A stretch of DNA of 64,000 bases from Xylaria sp. FL1777 (taxonomy: Eukaryota; Ascomycota; Sordariomycetes; Xylariales; Xylariaceae), in assembly GCA_022578965.1 (NCBI GenBank), contig MU400575.1, positions 62,001-126,000 of the forward strand, given 5' to 3'. Below the pieces are notes generated by a model that did no database searches, was not told where the DNA came from, and saw only the letters and a list, made by a program, of their open reading frames with translations. This document shows, piece after piece, positions 1-13,980 of this stretch (the stretch's first letter is position 1; every line of letters begins with the position of its first letter). The translations under genes and the position numbers were made by a program.

Positions 1-712
1 ACATGTTTCTGATACCTCAAAATTTTGAATGTTACCAACGTTCCAATACAGGAATGCAAATGTACCTATAGTATAGTGAGTACCCAGGTGTTTCTGTTAT
101 CGCGAGCAAAAACCAACTTGTAGCGTAGATGTGCAACATGTATCTAAGTACATGGGCAGTGGATGTACTTACTTAAGTGACCTTATAAGGCTTTGCCAAA
201 TCGGGTAGCTGGTAGGTATCTAGTTACCTTTAAATGGTATTATACCTACCACTTCACTGTTATGGCCTCAACGAACTACCGGTACTGATGCTACGCCGCC
301 TAGGTAGAGATTCACCAATAAAACTTCTGAGTACAAGCAGTTTCTAGGTACTAGTACAATGAATATGAGAAAATATATTCTTAATTAAACTAGGTGTAAT
401 GATAGCGCATGGAGTAGGTACCTGCCCTAGTGAAGATTTAAATTATGATTAGACCCCTACAAAGTCTCAAGCCTGGAGGGATGGGGTGCTAACCAGGATA
501 GCGTACCAAGCCAGGTACATACGCCCCACATGGGTTTTTGAATAGGCGAGGGTGTGCCCCTCCACCCCCCAACGTCCCCAGGGCCCAAAAGGAGCTGCTT
601 CTCCCCTTCCCGCAAGAAGCTTTGTTCCTCCAATGCTCAAAATCTTCCCGCTCTTTCGTATTTTCATACCTTTGTATAGAGAAGCAGGCATTAGACCTAG
701 ACCTCAGACATC
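1..712. other. Intergenic region and upstream leader of the UGM gene
   Basis: No credible gene is visible. The sequence is AT-leaning with several TAGGTA/TACCTA words. The last 100 bases are pyrimidine-rich, as is usual just before a fungal start codon, and lead into the ATG at 713. Short open frames on both strands around 467-777 overlap each other and match nothing I know. Confidence 0.6.
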
Positions 713-2616
<1,904 letters not shown>

Positions 2617-4449
2617 ATCGAGAAATTGTATGCATTTTATGAACATCAGCGCTTCAGCCGGTTTTGAATTGGCGCTTTGCAAGAGCTCAATGACGAGTTA
2701 CTATGGAGTTAATGTGGCACATAGCCGGGGTACGGAGCGCAAGTAGATGAAATGTCAGGGTTTTCTGGGTTGGAATTTCGTAACGAGGCATTGAAGGACA
2801 TTTACATGAGCCAGAAGTCTTACATCGATAGACAAGATGTGAAAATAGACATAGAGTTACAGTGGTACCTGCTTTGCTCTTTTCCCAGGATGTTTACGAT
2901 CGGGTTATCTATATGCAATATGACGACACTGAGCATTGCCTACTAGTAAGGGATGCCCATCCCTGCGCGACAGACCACCTTATCGGGACTAAGGGCAAAC
3001 TCTCCGACCCTATCGATAAAGACGTCAGCACTCAACCAAACATACTGTGTAGTTTTAGATCTATATCTATGGATACTTGGATACCTGCTCTGAAGGAGTG
3101 CACCTTTTCATCGGGAACCTGAAGCTAGTGATGAGATTACCCCGCCGTCTGCCCCTCGATGATGCAAATCGACAAGGTGAGCGATCTGGGAGACGGTAGG
3201 CGGTGTAAGATGCTAGCGTAGGGCTAGTGGCACGTAAAAGGTATAGTATGTGTACACTTCCAAAGCTATATGTGTGGTGAAACGGTGGGACTTTTAGTAG
3301 ACAAAATATTTCGCCCTCTCGTCGACGGTAGGTACTATACTTCCATTCAGCCAATCAGGAGCTCTTCATTGGTAGAGATTTTTCTAAGAGTTTTTGCTTA
3401 ATTTTCTAGCGTAGTGAAGCAACAGCCATAGGACTTAAGTCGTTGTTAGAGACATGTAGGTACTTACTCAGTACATATATATGTAACAGCTGGGGGTAAT
3501 GGGCAGTACCCCTGGCCTTGCCCTTCGCCATTACATCATTTCGCCCGCTCATGACTCACTAAGGCAAAGTTACTTAAGTACTTTGGGAAGGTCGATACAG
3601 AAAAAGGCATAGTCCAAGAATGGCATCTGAACGAGTCCAATTTGTAGATGGCGACATGAGACCAAACCACAAATCCGATATATCTGGTCAGGAGTCTGAA
3701 CGCCACTCAAAACTTGCATATCTGTACATAAATGGTGCATGGACATCTGTGCGTGTTAAGTATGCATAAGTCAGTCAACCTACAGTACTAGGTATGATAC
3801 AATGTAATATAGTAGTTACCTAAGTAAGTAAGTAGGTATACATACTAGTGTTGCTAGTGCATGTAAATAGTAGTTTAAAGTGGTTTGAGATATGAGGATG
3901 GGAAAACGGGAAACCGGGAAGAAAGGTTATGCTGGGAACTAAAGCTAGCTTAGATACCAATATATCAAAGGTGCGTATGTCGTCTGTTTTATATAGGCTT
4001 TTATCAGTAATGGGGGCTGTTTTCTCTATCCCAATGTGAAAGTTGTAGTCGCAGTTGCAGACCTATTTACATACATACGTCTTAGCTCCCTCTACACCTG
4101 CAGGCAGTCTTACCCGGTCGGTACCTCTGTGTACTAGCAGCCAAAGGAAATACATAATATACGGTACTATCTAAGTATGTAATGTATGTAGTATGAAAAA
4201 TGGGTAGTGTGCTTGCACCACTTATTTCTAGGTATCTGGGTGGCTAGCTCTGTGTTCCATGCAACCTTACCTATTCTTACCAAGAGCGGCGGCGGCGGGC
4301 AGTGGCCGTACCAGCGCAGGATCGATCATCGAACTCGACTTCTAGTCTAGGCGAACAGACTGCGAACCAGGTCTGCAGTTGTCGTTTCCTCTGCACAACA
4401 CGACACCACCACGGCGGACGCCTGCGACCTCGACGAGACAAGTGCCACC

Positions 4450-4491
4450 ATGATGAGGAGCATCGTGTCCTCAGCATCGTCAACACCCTGA
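4450..4491 (+). promoter_or_regulatory. Candidate uORF, or blocked upstream start, of the histidine kinase
   Basis: An ATG at 4450 in an excellent context (GCCACCATGATG) opens 13 codons ending in TGA at 4489-4491. It is in the same frame as the histidine kinase start at 4642. The roughly 50 codons between the TGA and 4642 are open and Ser/Thr/Pro-rich. It may be a translation-controlling uORF, or the original N-terminus interrupted by a stop or an unrecognised intron. Confidence 0.35.
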
Positions 4492-4499
4492 CCGCGCGC

Positions 4500-4554
4500 G
4501 CCCTCGCCCTCGCCCTCGACTTCGACTTCAACTTCGACTTCGCCCTCGACCTTC
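4500..4554. repeat. CCCTCG / ACTTCG hexamer-type simple repeat
   Basis: Imperfect tandem CCCTCG units are followed by ACTTCG units and a final CCCTCGACC. In the kinase frame it would read as Pro-Ser then Thr-Ser pairs. In other frames it produces the artificial ORFs seen here. It lies in the presumed 5' leader. Confidence 0.8.
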
Positions 4555-4641
4555 GTCTCCGCCACCACCCCTCCCCCCCCTCCCCAGCCAGTCATCCCTA
4601 GCTTCGTGTCCTCGTCTACGTCCTATGCCTCACCGCGACAC

Positions 4642-7600
4642 ATGATGGACGGATCCGCCGCCCCGCCGGATGAGCAGCTTGATCCGCCCGCTCGCATCTT
4701 CGAACGACTGAGACAGCTGGCTGGCTATTCGTGGGACGAATCTAACAAGCCTGTGCATTCGACCTATGATAACTGGTAGTTGGAATGCCCCCGTGTCCTG
4801 TAGACAGTTGATGCTGATACTCTTCGTCTGTCTCAGGCATTTTTTCGGCACTCGTTTCGTTCCCCGTTATTCGACTACTTTAGCCTCCCCTGCACAGACT
4901 ATTTCGAATACGTCTAATTTCCCTAAACTCAGTCCGAGCCGCACCCTACCTCTCGAGCCTCAGTTTTCTCCTGGGCCCAGAAGCGATGGCAGCAGTGAGC
5001 GTGTAATTACTTCGCCTCCGTCTATCTCTATTGCTTCACCGTCGTCCATCTCCATCGCCTCGCCTTCTGATGCCGTCCTCGATTTTGACGAGCAACCGAT
5101 TGTGGCTCGAGTTTCCTATCATGTCCTGCGCGAAGAGAGAGCTTTTCACACAGCGAAGAACCTCATTGCTACTACTGACCCCGAAGGAGTGCATAACACA
5201 AAGCCCATTGACTTGGTCCGCCTCAGTCCGCAACCTGGCGATCGCGGCCCTATTATCGTTGCTATTTATGAGTACCTTGGCCGCAATTATCTTTTCCGCG
5301 CTCTTGATCTGGGCCCCGCGTTTTACTATGCCAGGAAAGTTGACGATAGATTGGAAGCGTATAGACGGCATGACTTCCATCTTGACCCCCCGATTAGCTT
5401 AATGTACTTCCTAGACTTTGCTATTGGCGCCACCCAATGCTTAGAGCTTTTACATCATCGTCATGGAATGGTACATGGAGAGATCAGGGCCGACGCCTTT
5501 CACTATAACATCCAAACCAATCAAATCAAACTGGTTAGCTTTGGTTCTGGAGTGCGCTCCTTCGAGCATGGGCTTACCAGTACGGGGTGGTCCATGCTTT
5601 CGAAGGAGCTTGGAGCAAAAAATAAGCTCGTCTATATCAGCCCAGAACAGACAGGGCGAATGCCCGCCGAACCGGACACTCGAACTGATATCTACTCATT
5701 AGGTGTCCTGTTCTGGATGCTTCTCACCCAACAGCCTGTCTTCACCGGGGTCACACCTTTGGACATCGTGCAGTGTGTGCTGGGCCGCCGGATACCCATG
5801 GTGTCAAACATCAGGAGTGACGTTCCTGAGGCTATATCGCGTATTATCCAGAAATGTACATCCAAACATATTCCAGACCGGTACAACTCCGCTAGTGGTC
5901 TCAGGTACGACCTCCAATCTGTTCAGAAACTGCTCGAGGTTGGTGACCAAGAAGCTCTGAAGAATTGGACCGTGGCTTCAAAGGATGTGTCATCTTATTT
6001 TATGCTTCCTACGGCTATGGTGGGGCGCGATAAAGAGAAGGCAGAAATTGTCAACGTTATTGAACGGGTTTCAAGATCTCAAGCTTTGGGGAAAAAGTAC
6101 AACATCTCCCATCTTTCAGATGTTTCGGGCCGTGCTAGCGAGCTACTCGACACAATCGATGGGTCCAGCGAAGGCGACATTTCTATCGACGTGGGGAATG
6201 CATTGAGTAATTCGTTCACACAAACCAACTCTTCAGGTCCAAAACAGCCTCTAGACGAGGCTCAACAATCAGTCAATGGGACTGATACCCAGACCATTTC
6301 AGACAGTACCATCTCGTCAGCCGATTCAGTCCTTTCTACACACCAATCGTCAAAGAAAACAGAAAGACATCCCTCTGTATCTGTTGAAGCCAAGAGCGGA
6401 ACGGATAATATCAGCGAACGACCTCCTTCGACGAAACTTCCCGCAAGTGAGCCCTCGAATAGACTCTCGAAACCAATAGGCTCATCGAAATATCGAAGAA
6501 GGGGTTATTGTGAAATAGTTGCGATCGAAGGAGCTGGGGGGCTTGGAAAGAGCTTCCTTGTACAACAAGTTCTTGTGGAAGCGAGGAGGAGAGGATATTG
6601 TGCGACGGCAAAATTTGACACTGCGAGACGCACAGCATTTGCACCGCTCCTGAAATTAGTGTCCTCGTTATTTAGACAAGTGTGGGGCGAGAGGAATACT
6701 GAGACTCCTCTTCATATAAATCTCAGGGACTATGTTCGGCCGCTATGGCCAAGTCTTCATCAGATACTTGGGTTACCCGAGTTTCTCTTTGGCCCTCCAG
6801 AACCGAACGTCACAAAATCAGCGTCCGTGGCAAATAGCTCATCAAGTGGACGGAGTAGTCTCTTGCCTTTGAGGAGAAGAGGCTCTTCCGGAAGCTCTCC
6901 AGCAAGCTCTCAGCCGCGCAGCCCTCATGTACCGTCGCAAAGTTCGCACGATTACGTACGCACTGGCGCCTCGACGAAGACCATTCGCTTCATGAATACT
7001 TTTCTAGATATTCTTAGAATTTTCGCGACCCACCATTTCATCTGCTTATGCCTTGATGACCTGCAGTTCGCTGACGACGAATCAATGGATTTGATCAGCC
7101 AAGTAATTGCTGCGAGACTGAAGATGCTCCTCATCGTAACTTATCGCCCCGAAGAATTAGCCCCAGAGAAGGTACATAAGATATTACATCCGATAGAAAC
7201 CGAAGGTAAGTTATTCTGGACAGCATTCTTGTTTTCCTTGTGGTAAAACTAATGTTTTATAGAAACCCCGAGGTCTAGCTGTGCTAAGGTTACCAAAGTC
7301 GTCTTAGCACCCTTGACTGAAGATGAAATTGGACGATATGTTGGCTACACGCTTTGTTGCGCCCCAGAGGATGTTGCTCCCTTAGCGCTCATTATTCAGT
7401 CAAAAACCGCGGGAAATCCGTTCTACATACGAGAGATGTTGAATGCATGCTACCGTCAAAGGTGCATATGGTACGGGTATCGTGAGAGCCGTTGGCTTTA
7501 CGACTTGGACCGGCTTTTTGAGCAATTTAAGGGCGAGCATGGCTATAATGTTTTGGACAATGATTTCATTACCCGCCGGTTAAACGAATTACCGCCAGCG

Positions 7601-10600
7601 TCACGTTGGATACTAGCTTGGGCAGCATTATTAGGCAATTCCTTTTCGTTTGACTTGGTCTGTCAACTGATGAGCGGCGAGTTTGGTCTTGTCGATGATG
7701 AATGTGACGGTGCAGAAGATACACGGCAGCGTACAGTGTTCTCAAAGCCAGAGGCCGTGGCAGGCTTACAAGCCGCAGTCAATTCGTGCATCATCGTTCA
7801 AGGGGAGACGGATGACCGATTTCGTTTCGCTCATGATAGATATGTTCAAGCAGCAGCGGTGAGCCGTCATACCTCCTTTTATAGTCTTTACCTCAAGCCC
7901 CTCTCCTTACAAAATGAATAATACCCGCACCCAGTACCACTAACGACTTACAACTGCCAGTCTCTGAAGGAGTGCAACATCCGAAGCATGCATTTCATCA
8001 TAGCGCAAACCCTCATGACGCACTCTGAATCCAGGATAAAGGCGAGGGATAACACCGCTTCCCATATTTGCGAATCCGTTGACATGATCAACAAGCGGGT
8101 TCGGAATCGCTACCCATTTCGAAAATATCTCATAGAGTGTGCGGCGACCGCCGTTGAAAATGGGGCAAAGCCGACTGCGGTCAAATACTACCGCCGCGCC
8201 ATATCACTTTTACAACCGGATCCTTGGACCGGCGGAAGGGAAGACGTACATTATGATGAAACACTTCAGCTACATCTCCGAGCTGCAGAATGCTACGTTT
8301 ACATGGGAAACCACGAAGCAGCTCAAGAGTTAACAGATATTGTTTTCGAAAACGCTACGACGACTGACGATAAATCAGCAGCGGCTCTATTACACTCCCG
8401 TATTCAGTTCCAAAGTGGTGATGCTGTCTCGGCGCTGGCTACTTTGAAGCATAGCCTACGTCAATTGGGCGTCAAGTTCGACCCCAAGCCGACTTATGAG
8501 AAATGTGACAATACTTTCATGGAGCTCTCCGAGAAGATTACAGCCATGGGCCATGCAGAAGCGATCAATCCGTCTCGTGAAGACACACCCCAGAAAATGA
8601 CCTCTGGTGTTCTTCTTGCGGATGCCGTGCAAGCTGCGTGGTGGAGTGACGCACTCGAATTTTACAACCTGGCGCTGGCCTTAATGAACATGCATTTAAC
8701 AGAGGGGCCGATGCCCCAGTCTAGTATCGCATTCTTATATTTAGCCATGATTGCACTATCAAGATTTAACATGTTGGACTTCGCGTCGGAGCTTGGCAGC
8801 CAATGTTCAAAGCTCCTGAGCATGTATCGGGACCCTTCATCTATCGCTCGCGGACATATGGCCTACTCAACCTTCATTAGTCACATAAACACTCCTCTTT
8901 GTATATCGGTCGCTTTCTGCGATCAATCTCTCGACTATGCTGCAAGTTCCGGGGACCGGGCGTCGGTAATCCTCAGTTTCGGTCTTTCGGTGCAAATGAA
9001 ATTTTTCGCGAGCGACAACGTCGCTGATCTTGAATCTATATGCCAATATTGCTGTGAGGAAGTTCCTAGTTGGCACCAAGACACTAGAGGTGGAACTTTC
9101 TTGATATCAATAAGGCAAGTGTGCCGGTCACTCCAAGGAAAAACAAATACAATGGACCCCAAGGGCGTAATGTCTGATGACCAACACGATTCTATGACTT
9201 ACAAAGCTTGGCTTGAAGGCTATATAAAGAACGGCGGCAGGTCAATTCTTTTCTACGAAACCATAGAGATTATCCCCTTATATCTCTACGGCCATTACGA
9301 AGAGGCTTGCGAGCTTGGACGCAGATGTTTAGACAAGCTTGACTTGATTTGGTCAGCCCGCAACACCCGGGTTGTCCTAGTATTCTATGGACTAGCACGC
9401 GCAGGTCTTGTCCTACAGAAGCTAGCGGACCCGCGAACGACTACAGCGGATATGGGAAATGAAATTCAAGACACTATTGATCAAATCAAGAGTTTCAGCC
9501 AAATGGTCAAGGATTGGCAATTGGTTTCGAACGTCAATTACCTTGCATGGTCCAAATTCCTAGACGCTCAGGTCGCGGAGCTTAGTGGAGAGCATGGAAC
9601 CGCTATTCGCCTATACGAGGCGGGCCTGGACCATGCCTCGGAATATGGCTTCACCTTTGAAGAAGCTCTTGGAAATTACTTGATGGCCGGGTTCTTCATT
9701 AGACAAACAGCAAGGCGATCGGCAACGGCAGTACTCAAGGAATCTATATCTCTCTGGAGACAATTGGGCGCGGTAGGAATCGCCCACGCGATTGAAGATG
9801 ACCACGTGCTCCTGCTTCATGGCCCTACGCCAAATCCTCGGTTGACTGAAGCAGCCGTCCAAACAGACTTTGCCGGTGATTCCGCATCTGTTACGTACAC
9901 GGCGGACGGCGAAGATGTTCGTCAAGCAGGGCAATCCGTAATTGAGGAGACGAAAGAAACTCGAATGGCAGCGTGGCGCGGATCAACGACACAAACTGAA
10001 GCGGGTGTCGGTCTCCCAGCTCTCGATATGATTGATCTACACGCCATTCTAGTTTCATCGCAAGTTATCTCATCTGTCCTACGAGTCGACGTCTTACTAA
10101 AGACAATGTGCGATGTTATACTCCAAACGTGTGGAGGATCCGTCACGCAAGCAGCGATTGTCGTTCAAGATGAGGATGACAAGGTGAACAGTAATTGGTG
10201 CATTGCTTCTAGCGGTGACCCAGAAAAGGGTGCCACAGCCCACATGCCCAGACTACCACTTATCGGCACATCTCTAGTTGCAGAAAATGTCATCCTCTAC
10301 TGCACACGTTTTCGTGAAGTAGTTTTCATTTCTGACCTCCTCACCGATGAAAGGTTCGGTAATGTGGCAGAGTCCTGGCTACAAAGGAACCCAATGAGCA
10401 AGGCTGTCGTTGCAATCCCAATATGCCACGGCGCAAAACCGCTTCTTGGTGTACTTTACCTTGAGGGAGAATCCGGCTCATTTACAGACAGAATCATTAC
10501 CGTGCTACAATTGTTAGTGAATCAAATAGGAATCAGCTACTCTAATGCCCTCGCAATGAAGGAACTTGAGAAGGCTTTCAAAGAGAATGATGCAATGATC

Positions 10601-12049
10601 GATTTGCAGAAGAGGGCGCTTGCACAAGCCAGGGCTGCTGAAGCTAAGGCGAAGGACGCGGAGAATGAAGCCAAACGCAACGTCAAAATTGCTGAGGAAG
10701 CCGCTAAAGCCAAAAATATCTTCTTAGCGAACGTGTCTCATGAGTTGCGTACTCCATTGAATGGCGTTATCGGCAACTCGGAACTCCTGAGAGACAGTAA
10801 TCTCAACAAGGAACAACTAGAGATGGCAGAGTCCATACGAGTGTCAGCTGATCTCTTACTCACAGTCATAAATGATATATTGGATTTCTCCAAGATGGAA
10901 GCCGACAAGATGAAGCTGTACATTATCGCATTCAATCCCGAAGAGATGGTCCGTGAAGTGGTCAGAGCAGTCTCATACAGCAACCGAGAGAAGACATCAA
11001 AGAAGAATGTCAAAATTGTCCAGGACATCAACTTACCTCCGATGCTCATATATGGGGATCCAATTCGTCTTCATCAAGTCCTTGGAAACCTTATTGGTAA
11101 TAGTCTCAAGTTCACCGAAGACGGGTCCATTACCATCGGAGCTAGGGTTGATTCGGACTGGCCTGAAAAGGTTGAATTAACCTTTTGGGTTCGAGATACT
11201 GGCATTGGTATTCCTCCTAAACAGCTAGCAAAGCTTTTTAAACCGTTCAGTCAAGCCGACGCGAGTACCGCTCGGAAATATGGTGGTAGTGGACTTGGGC
11301 TCAGCATCTGCAAGTCATTAATCGAGACTATGATGCAAGGACGTATCAAACTGGAAAGCCAGGAAAACACGGGTACCACGGTCTTGTTTACTGTAACCTT
11401 CGACAAGGCAAAACCAGAGGTGTCAGCTGGTGATGTTCCAAATATACAAGGGTCACAGATGATCGACCAGCCAAGAAACCGCCTTCAGCAAATAACCAAA
11501 GACGATCCATTCCAACCATACATAGACTTAGCTATGATCCCCAAAGAACAACTTCGAATATGCATTGCTGAAGACAATCTTATCAATCAGAAGATAGCCA
11601 TCCGGTACGTACGGAGACTTGGTTACACCCATGTGGATGCGTACGAGAACGGGCAGAAGGCCGTGGAGGGGCTACGACGGAAAGCCCGAGAAGGGAAACC
11701 CTATCATGTCATTCTCATGGATGTTCAAATGCCCGTTCTCGACGGTTATGAAGCAACAAAACTTCTACGCCAAGATAATAACGAGGAAGTAAGAAGCATT
11801 TTAGTCATCGCAATGACAGCGTCGGCAATCCAGGGCGACCGAGAAAAGTGCTTAGCTGCGGGCATGAACGACTATCTGGCAAAGCCTGTTAAGGTTGATC
11901 TACTTAAACGAAAGCTTGACATGTACACTACTGGGCAGGTCTTGCCGCCAACTCCCCCTGCTGGGCAAATTCCAGATCTGATGAAGGCACAACATGTGAA
12001 TACGAAAACTTCGTCTGTGTCAAATACTTCTGGGCTTGCGCAGACATGA
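4642..12049 (+). CDS. Hybrid histidine kinase with pseudokinase, AAA/STAND-like ATPase and GAF domains (group X type)
   Basis: This is a multi-step phosphorelay sensor expected to feed a Ypd1/Ssk1-type pathway. The architecture matches group X fungal kinases (Candida Chk1, fission yeast Mak2/Mak3). Exons are 4642-4775, 4837-7205, 7263-7858 and 7961-12049, giving 7188 nt and 2395 aa. Domains in order: a Ser/Thr-kinase-like domain at about 95-400 (HGE at 258-260 replaces HRD, and SFG replaces DFG, so it is probably catalytically dead); a nucleoside triphosphatase with P-loop GAGGLGKS (610-617) and Walker B DD at 785-786; a long helical repeat region; a GAF domain near 1735-1890; a coiled coil; a HisKA H-box with His1960 (NVSHELRTPLNG); an HATPase with N-box near 2074 and DTGIGIP near 2110; and a receiver domain with Asp2287 (ILMDVQMP) and the conserved KP lysine. 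The N-terminal splice restores NWHFFGTRFVP. The second ATG (4645) has the better context. Confidence 0.92.
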
Positions 12050-13200
12050 GTTATCCAACATTTCGCCGCCGCTTATCTTCAAAGAGGAGACAGTCACAAT
12101 CAATCAGTCATCACAACAACCTGAGATATCTAGTGAAAGTCGCAGCAGCGTATCCCATTCACACTACAAAAGCTCCATCTCTTGATCCCCGTGGATTCAA
12201 GAAACAGCTTAATTACAAGCTACAAAATCTTGTAGAAGGTCGCGGGGATGACTGAAATTCAAGCATCTTCAATTATTCAGAGCGAGCTACAAGTCTGATA
12301 AACTCCGAAACCAAGTATTCGGCTTTCCCTCGATGGCTGGTGGTAGCAATAATGCTACCGCATCGCTAAATCACATGTTGCTCGGAGGCCGAAGAGGAAT
12401 GAACGATCGATCGATGACTGAGCAGTCAGCTACAAGCCTGACCCTCGAAGTGAACGCACGAAAAGATGACTAGTTCGATCCGTTTCAGAGCTAGATCATC
12501 TGATTTCCACTGGTCTCCGTCTTGGAGCCATGTATATCTTTCCTATTGATGCAACAGCAGTATTTGCATACGCGGGCACCCCTTAGACAAGAAAGCATTA
12601 TTCCCAGTTTAGCATTTAGGCGTGGCAGCAGGAGGCGCACTGTCCAAAGTGTAACGATTTGTTTTAGGCATGATACGGAACTTTTGGTTGGATGGTTGGA
12701 TGGTTGGACGGGTACATGAGTCGATGAACAGGCAACAGTTTGGTAGGTAACATAGGTAAAGGCCCATGTTCCGTCAAGGTGAGCGGAAGACTTGGCTTGC
12801 CATCATATCAGGCTTCGCACCCCAAAAAACGCAGGGATTCGATTAGGAAACACGAGGATTGTAAATACGCAATAGAACATCAATATACAAATATACGATA
12901 ATTACTCATTAGCAGTGGCGCTCTGTATAACACTACTTGGTTCTACAATGTGCGTTGGGATGGCGCCCTTAATTCTGGAGTGAGGAATATCATTCTCTGG
13001 AGATTATCGTTCTGCGGTATCCTCAATCACAAACAGAATAATATCTCCTTATCCTCCTTAATTTAGGCTACGCCACGGCCGTGCAATTCAACGAGCCAAA
13101 AGTAAGACGGATAAGGGGAGACGAGCGTTCAGTCACATGCCCAATTACTATCTCCGTTCGTAATATGGCAGCTCATCTACGCACCATGTGATGTACCCAG

Positions 13201-13220
13201 TGTAGTGTAGTGTAGTGTAG
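13201..13220. repeat. (TGTAG)4 microsatellite
   Basis: Four perfect tandem copies of TGTAG. A related three-copy AGTGT tract occurs at 13621-13635. Confidence 0.9.
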
Positions 13221-13367
13221 TCGACCGGTCCCGAGATGAAAACTATAACTATAACGTTCTTGTTAAGGATTCCCTTTTTTTGCTCTCTGCTGATGGTTCC
13301 AAGTTGCCTAATTGAGCAGATGGACCGAATCGGTTTGATCGTGGCCGGGGCGCGGCACAGAGACACC

Positions 13368-13383
13368 TTTTTTTTTTTTTTTT
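13368..13383. repeat. Poly-T tract
   Basis: Sixteen consecutive T on the plus strand, followed by a pyrimidine-rich stretch. Confidence 0.9.
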
Positions 13384-13620
13384 CCTTGTCCCTTTTTCCC
13401 TCCACTCCATGCCACCCTACCCTAGCGATCTTAATAGTGTAAATAGGTAGATCGCGGAAAGAAAGTTAAGGAAAAGAAACGACATGCGTTCCACCACGCT
13501 ACGCTACGCGCCGTGATTATATTACCGTGCTTAGTAGGTATACCTACCTACCCTCCATGTATATAGTATATAGGAGGGTGGTTAGCGCAGAAGCGCGTTA
13601 GATGGGCAGGAATGGGTTTT

Positions 13621-13635
13621 AGTGTAGTGTAGTGT
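13621..13635. repeat. (AGTGT)3 microsatellite
   Basis: Three perfect AGTGT units, a phase variant of the TGTAG repeat at 13201. They are followed within 10 bases by a copy of the dispersed TACTGCGTA word. Confidence 0.85.
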
Positions 13636-13980
13636 ACATGTAGGTACTGCGTAGGTGGACGGCAAAGCAGAAAACGGGTATTATTATTATTTTTTGGGCG
13701 TGGAACAAACGCCACTCGTTTCACATCGCGCGGAGCTGTTGCCCTTTTTTTGCTTTGCTCGAATAAGCTGACTCTAGCCACAGAGACAGGCAAGCAGGCA
13801 AGCAGGGACCAGGGAGCGAGAGAAAATCCCCCCCTCCTCCTCATGGATTTTTTCGGTATTAAGAGGGTTCCTGTAGCGGCAGGAACATGCAGGGCACGTT
13901 TCTTTATTAAATTTTCCTTCTTTTGGGTCACGTCGTGATACATATATATATACCAATATATTAATATAGTCATCTTCATC

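Larger units (their letters stand above)
2617..4641. other. Intergenic: UGM 3' end and histidine kinase upstream region
   Basis: No gene is supported. From 3400 to 4260 the DNA is AT-rich, with ATATAT, TAAGTAAGTAAGTAGGTA and similar low-complexity words. From about 4290 it becomes GC-rich and repetitive, and this part is probably the 5' leader of the kinase gene. Two features inside it (a simple repeat and an upstream ATG) are listed separately. Confidence 0.6.
12050..13980. other. Kinase 3' end and repeat-bearing intergenic DNA
   Basis: There is no convincing gene. The first 300 bases are presumably 3' UTR. Further on lie homopolymer and pentanucleotide tracts (listed separately) and an A+T-rich stretch near 13930-13975. 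ORFs on the minus strand at 13148-13979 are lysine-rich readings of poly-T and poly-A and are not believed. Confidence 0.6.

Noticed and set aside
4489..4491. The TGA upstream of the histidine kinase as a second edited stop
   Set aside because: The A is preceded by G rather than U, and I see no convincing hairpin, so it lacks the signature seen in ZIP4.
4302..4601. Plus- and minus-strand ORFs over the hexamer repeat
   Set aside because: Their proteins are readings of the simple repeat (Asp-Phe or Glu-Val pairs), and they conflict with the kinase model.
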